Origin: Candidatus Hydrogenedentota bacterium
GTDB lineage: Bacteria; Hydrogenedentota; Hydrogenedentia; Hydrogenedentiales; CAITNO01
Assembly: GCA_903922535.1 (NCBI GenBank)
Contig: CAIXUF010001406.1
Location: forward strand, 1 to 6,070
DNA: 6,070 nt
Reading direction: 5' to 3'
Shown: one piece after another, positions 4,389-6,070 of the stretch
How positions within the stretch are numbered: position 1 is the first letter of the stretch
How the letters are laid out: every line of letters starts with the position of its first letter
Notes under the pieces: generated by a model
What the model was told of the DNA's origin: nothing
The model's input: the letters and a program-made list of their open reading frames with translations, nothing else
Database searches by the model: none
Position numbers and translations under genes: made by a program

Positions 4389-5581
4389 AGGGTCTAACGT
4401 TTTTTTTTATGGTGCTCCTCTTTGGCACCGTGGGTTCCTTTGCGGCGGACAATGCCGCGCCGCCGTCGCCGCATTTCCGCGGCTTCTATTTCAATCCGCT
4501 GGTCAAGCCGGACACGCCAGACTTTCCGTGGCTCCTCTTTTACCCCCAGTTTCGCGACCAGGTCCGCACGGATCTGCACGAGTTGGTCGCCGCCACGGAC
4601 GTCAATCTGGTCGACATTTTCGTCTGCATCGCCTACTCGCTGAAAACGCCCGCCCAGGCACCCGGAGCGGATCAGCCCTTGGACGCGTGGGCAAACCTTG
4701 CCTACCTCGACAACGTGGCCGCCTTTGTCGATGACTGCCATGACGCGGGTCTTTCGGCGGAACTGGACCTCGTGTCCAACATGTGGGTGCCCTATTCGGT
4801 TGATCCAAAGAATCAAATCGGCAACTCGGGCTATTGGCCCAAGCCCGGCGAAACCCCCTGGAACGAGTCCGCGGCCTGGTACCGCGGGATGATCACCCAT
4901 ATCGAAAACAAAACGGCCCACCCCGAAAGCATTGCCCTGTGGTGCATGATGGGCAACTACACGTTGGGCACGGCCGAGCCCTGCCTGTGGGACCGGGACG
5001 ACAACCCCGCGATCCTTTCGAGCACCGAGCAGTTCGTCAAGAAGGTCTGGCCCGTGTTCCGGGCCGCAGGAAAACGGCCCAAGGCCCCGCCGATCATGTT
5101 GCCGATTCTCGCCAATGACGCCTCGTGGTCGAAAAAGACGCCGTCGGAGCGGCTCAGCGCGTTCTCCAACCTCAAGAAGTGGATCGTGGACGATCTCGCA
5201 CTGCCGCCCGACTACTGGGTCATGACCACTTATCCCCTGTGCGACCCCGCGCCCGACGGTTTCGACTATCTCCACAAGATTGTCGAGATACTGGGTGCCG
5301 AAAACGCATCGCGCATCATCTCCACCGACCTGAAAGGCCCCGGCCACAACGACGTGCGCAACTGTATCGTCTCCACCGAGGGGCGTTCGGGCCCGGAACT
5401 GCTTGAATGGCACTATCGCAAGTGCGGGGAATATGGCTTCGCCGGGTGGTGGATGTGGTCCTATCAGGACACGCCCGCAGACCACAGCGGCATCCGCGAC
5501 GTCCAGGGAGAGTGGAAGCCGGATTTGGTGCAAACCATCAAACGGCAGGGGGCTGGAACTGTCCCCGCCCAAAAGGAATGA
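4385..5581 (+). CDS. Exported TIM-barrel glycoside-hydrolase-like protein (clan GH-A-like)
   Basis: This is a 398-residue protein; its ATG overlaps the preceding stop (ATGA) and AGAAGG (4372-4377) lies 7 nt upstream, so translation is probably coupled. The first 20 residues are a signal peptide: K2, a hydrophobic run, and a likely cut at SFA-ADN. The mature chain has barrel-like alternation: RGFYFNP (32-38), NLVDIFVCIAYS (74-85), AGLSAELDLVSNMWVP (121-136), SIALWCMMGNY (182-192), PIMLPILAND (236-245), YWVMTTYPL (277-285), RIISTDLKG (310-318) and FAGWWMWSYQD (352-362). The WWMWSYQD end is typical of GH5-like barrels. However, the strand-4 N-E pair appears as N191-Y192, and strand 7 shows D315 instead of an obvious Glu, so catalysis may differ or be absent. 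Many Trp/Tyr residues fit carbohydrate binding. The fold call is moderate and the substrate unknown. Confidence 0.7.
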   Translation: MKGLTFFFMVLLFGTVGSFAADNAAPPSPHFRGFYFNPLVKPDTPDFPWLLFYPQFRDQVRTDLHELVAATDVNLVDIFVCIAYSLKTPAQAPGADQPLDAWANLAYLDNVAAFVDDCHDAGLSAELDLVSNMWVPYSVDPKNQIGNSGYWPKPGETPWNESAAWYRGMITHIENKTAHPESIALWCMMGNYTLGTAEPCLWDRDDNPAILSSTEQFVKKVWPVFRAAGKRPKAPPIMLPILANDASWSKKTPSERLSAFSNLKKWIVDDLALPPDYWVMTTYPLCDPAPDGFDYLHKIVEILGAENASRIISTDLKGPGHNDVRNCIVSTEGRSGPELLEWHYRKCGEYGFAGWWMWSYQDTPADHSGIRDVQGEWKPDLVQTIKRQGAGTVPAQKE

Positions 5582-5588
5582 ATAACAT

Positions 5589-6070
5589 ATGTCTCCCCAG
5601 TCAAACACGCGCGCCGGGCTTCTGATCACTCTATGTGCACTGGTTTCCTGTATCAATGGGTTCGCGGCCACGTCCTTCCCCGGAACGACGTCCGACTACC
5701 ATGGCTTTGAACGCCATGACTTCGAGGTGGACGGCTGCAAGGCCATTGTCGTCTCCCCCAAGACCGCAGCTCTGGGCAACCCGTGGATTTGGCGCGCCGA
5801 GTTCTTCGATCATCATCCCGAAGTGGACCTGGGCCTGGTGGAAAAGGGCTTTCACCTCGTCTTCATTGACGTGGGCAACACCTTCGGCTGCCCCAAGGCC
5901 ATGGTTCATTGGGATGTCTTCTACAACCGGCTGGTCAAGGAATTCGGCCTGTCCAAGAAGCCAGTGCTGGAGGGGCTGAGCCGCGGTGGACTGTACGTCT
6001 ACAACTGGGGGGCGGCGAACGCGGACAAGGTGTCGTGTATCTTCGGCGACAACCCGGTCTGCGACTTCAA
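5589..6070 (+). CDS. Exported alpha/beta hydrolase (esterase-like), 5' part
   Basis: The frame is open from ATG 5589 to the window end (160 codons), so the C-terminal half, with the catalytic acid and His, is missing. It starts 7 nt after the barrel gene's stop; AAAAGGA (5571-5577) gives a slightly long 11-nt spacing. The N-terminus is an export signal (RAGLLITLCALVSC). LVSC at 18-21 fits a lipobox, with GFA-A (24-27) as an alternative signal peptidase I site. The domain then shows NPWIWRAEFF (64-73), the usual first strand and oxyanion region, GFHLVFIDVG (87-96), and PVLEGLSRGG (125-134). In that last segment S131 sits in the G-x-S-x-G nucleophile elbow. Related proteins often hydrolyse esters of carbohydrates or plant polymers, which fits the neighbouring barrel protein, but no specific substrate can be named. 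Confidence 0.85.
   Translation, partial: MSPQSNTRAGLLITLCALVSCINGFAATSFPGTTSDYHGFERHDFEVDGCKAIVVSPKTAALGNPWIWRAEFFDHHPEVDLGLVEKGFHLVFIDVGNTFGCPKAMVHWDVFYNRLVKEFGLSKKPVLEGLSRGGLYVYNWGAANADKVSCIFGDNPVCDF

Noticed and set aside
4394..5671. A 425-codon open frame on the - strand, longer than the gene opposite it
   Set aside because: It is a shadow of third-position G+C bias in the barrel gene. Its translation has no recognisable motif, while the + strand has a signal peptide, coupled start and fold motifs.

Overview
The window looks like a G+C-rich (roughly 60% by eye) free-living bacterium of the Planctomycetes/Lentisphaerae/Hydrogenedentes sphere. I infer this from the large H-x-DG type pseudopilins (DUF1559-like), the dispersed palindromic elements in the long intergenic spaces, and the secreted glycoside-hydrolase-like and alpha/beta-hydrolase genes. 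I cannot fix the taxon from the sequence alone. All recognisable genes are on the + strand.

Layout. Positions 1-294 hold the 3' end of a pseudopilin-like gene. After a 354-bp spacer with a good extended -10 promoter, a second, complete pseudopilin paralogue follows (649-1659). The two tails are about 82% identical at protein level, so this is a tandem duplication. Positions 1660-2390 are a 730-bp gene-free space crowded with inverted repeats, ending in a near-consensus sigma70-type promoter (TTGAAC-N17-TACAAT).

That promoter drives a 412-residue PLP-dependent trans-sulfuration enzyme (2391-3629), most like the plant-type cystathionine gamma-synthases. Its 3' end runs into a nested inverted-repeat element (3604-3768) that fills the next spacer.

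The last block (3810 to the window end) reads as one operon. It has a VOC-fold protein resembling methylmalonyl-CoA epimerase, then, with an ATGA overlap, an exported TIM-barrel glycoside-hydrolase-like protein. Seven bases further on starts an exported alpha/beta hydrolase with a GLSRGG nucleophile elbow, cut by the window end. Two exported proteins of the polysaccharide-degradation type plus one cytosolic VOC protein suggest a small catabolic or carbohydrate-processing unit; the substrate is unknown.

I see no CRISPR array, tRNA, rRNA, transposase or recognisable riboswitch. The most unusual points are the mirrored repeat element overlapping the PLP gene's tail, the paired inverted hairpins at 1962-2024, the apparent loss of the usual catalytic Glu in the barrel protein, and an apparent Glu/Gln swap in the VOC metal site. 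None amounts to a demonstrably new system.
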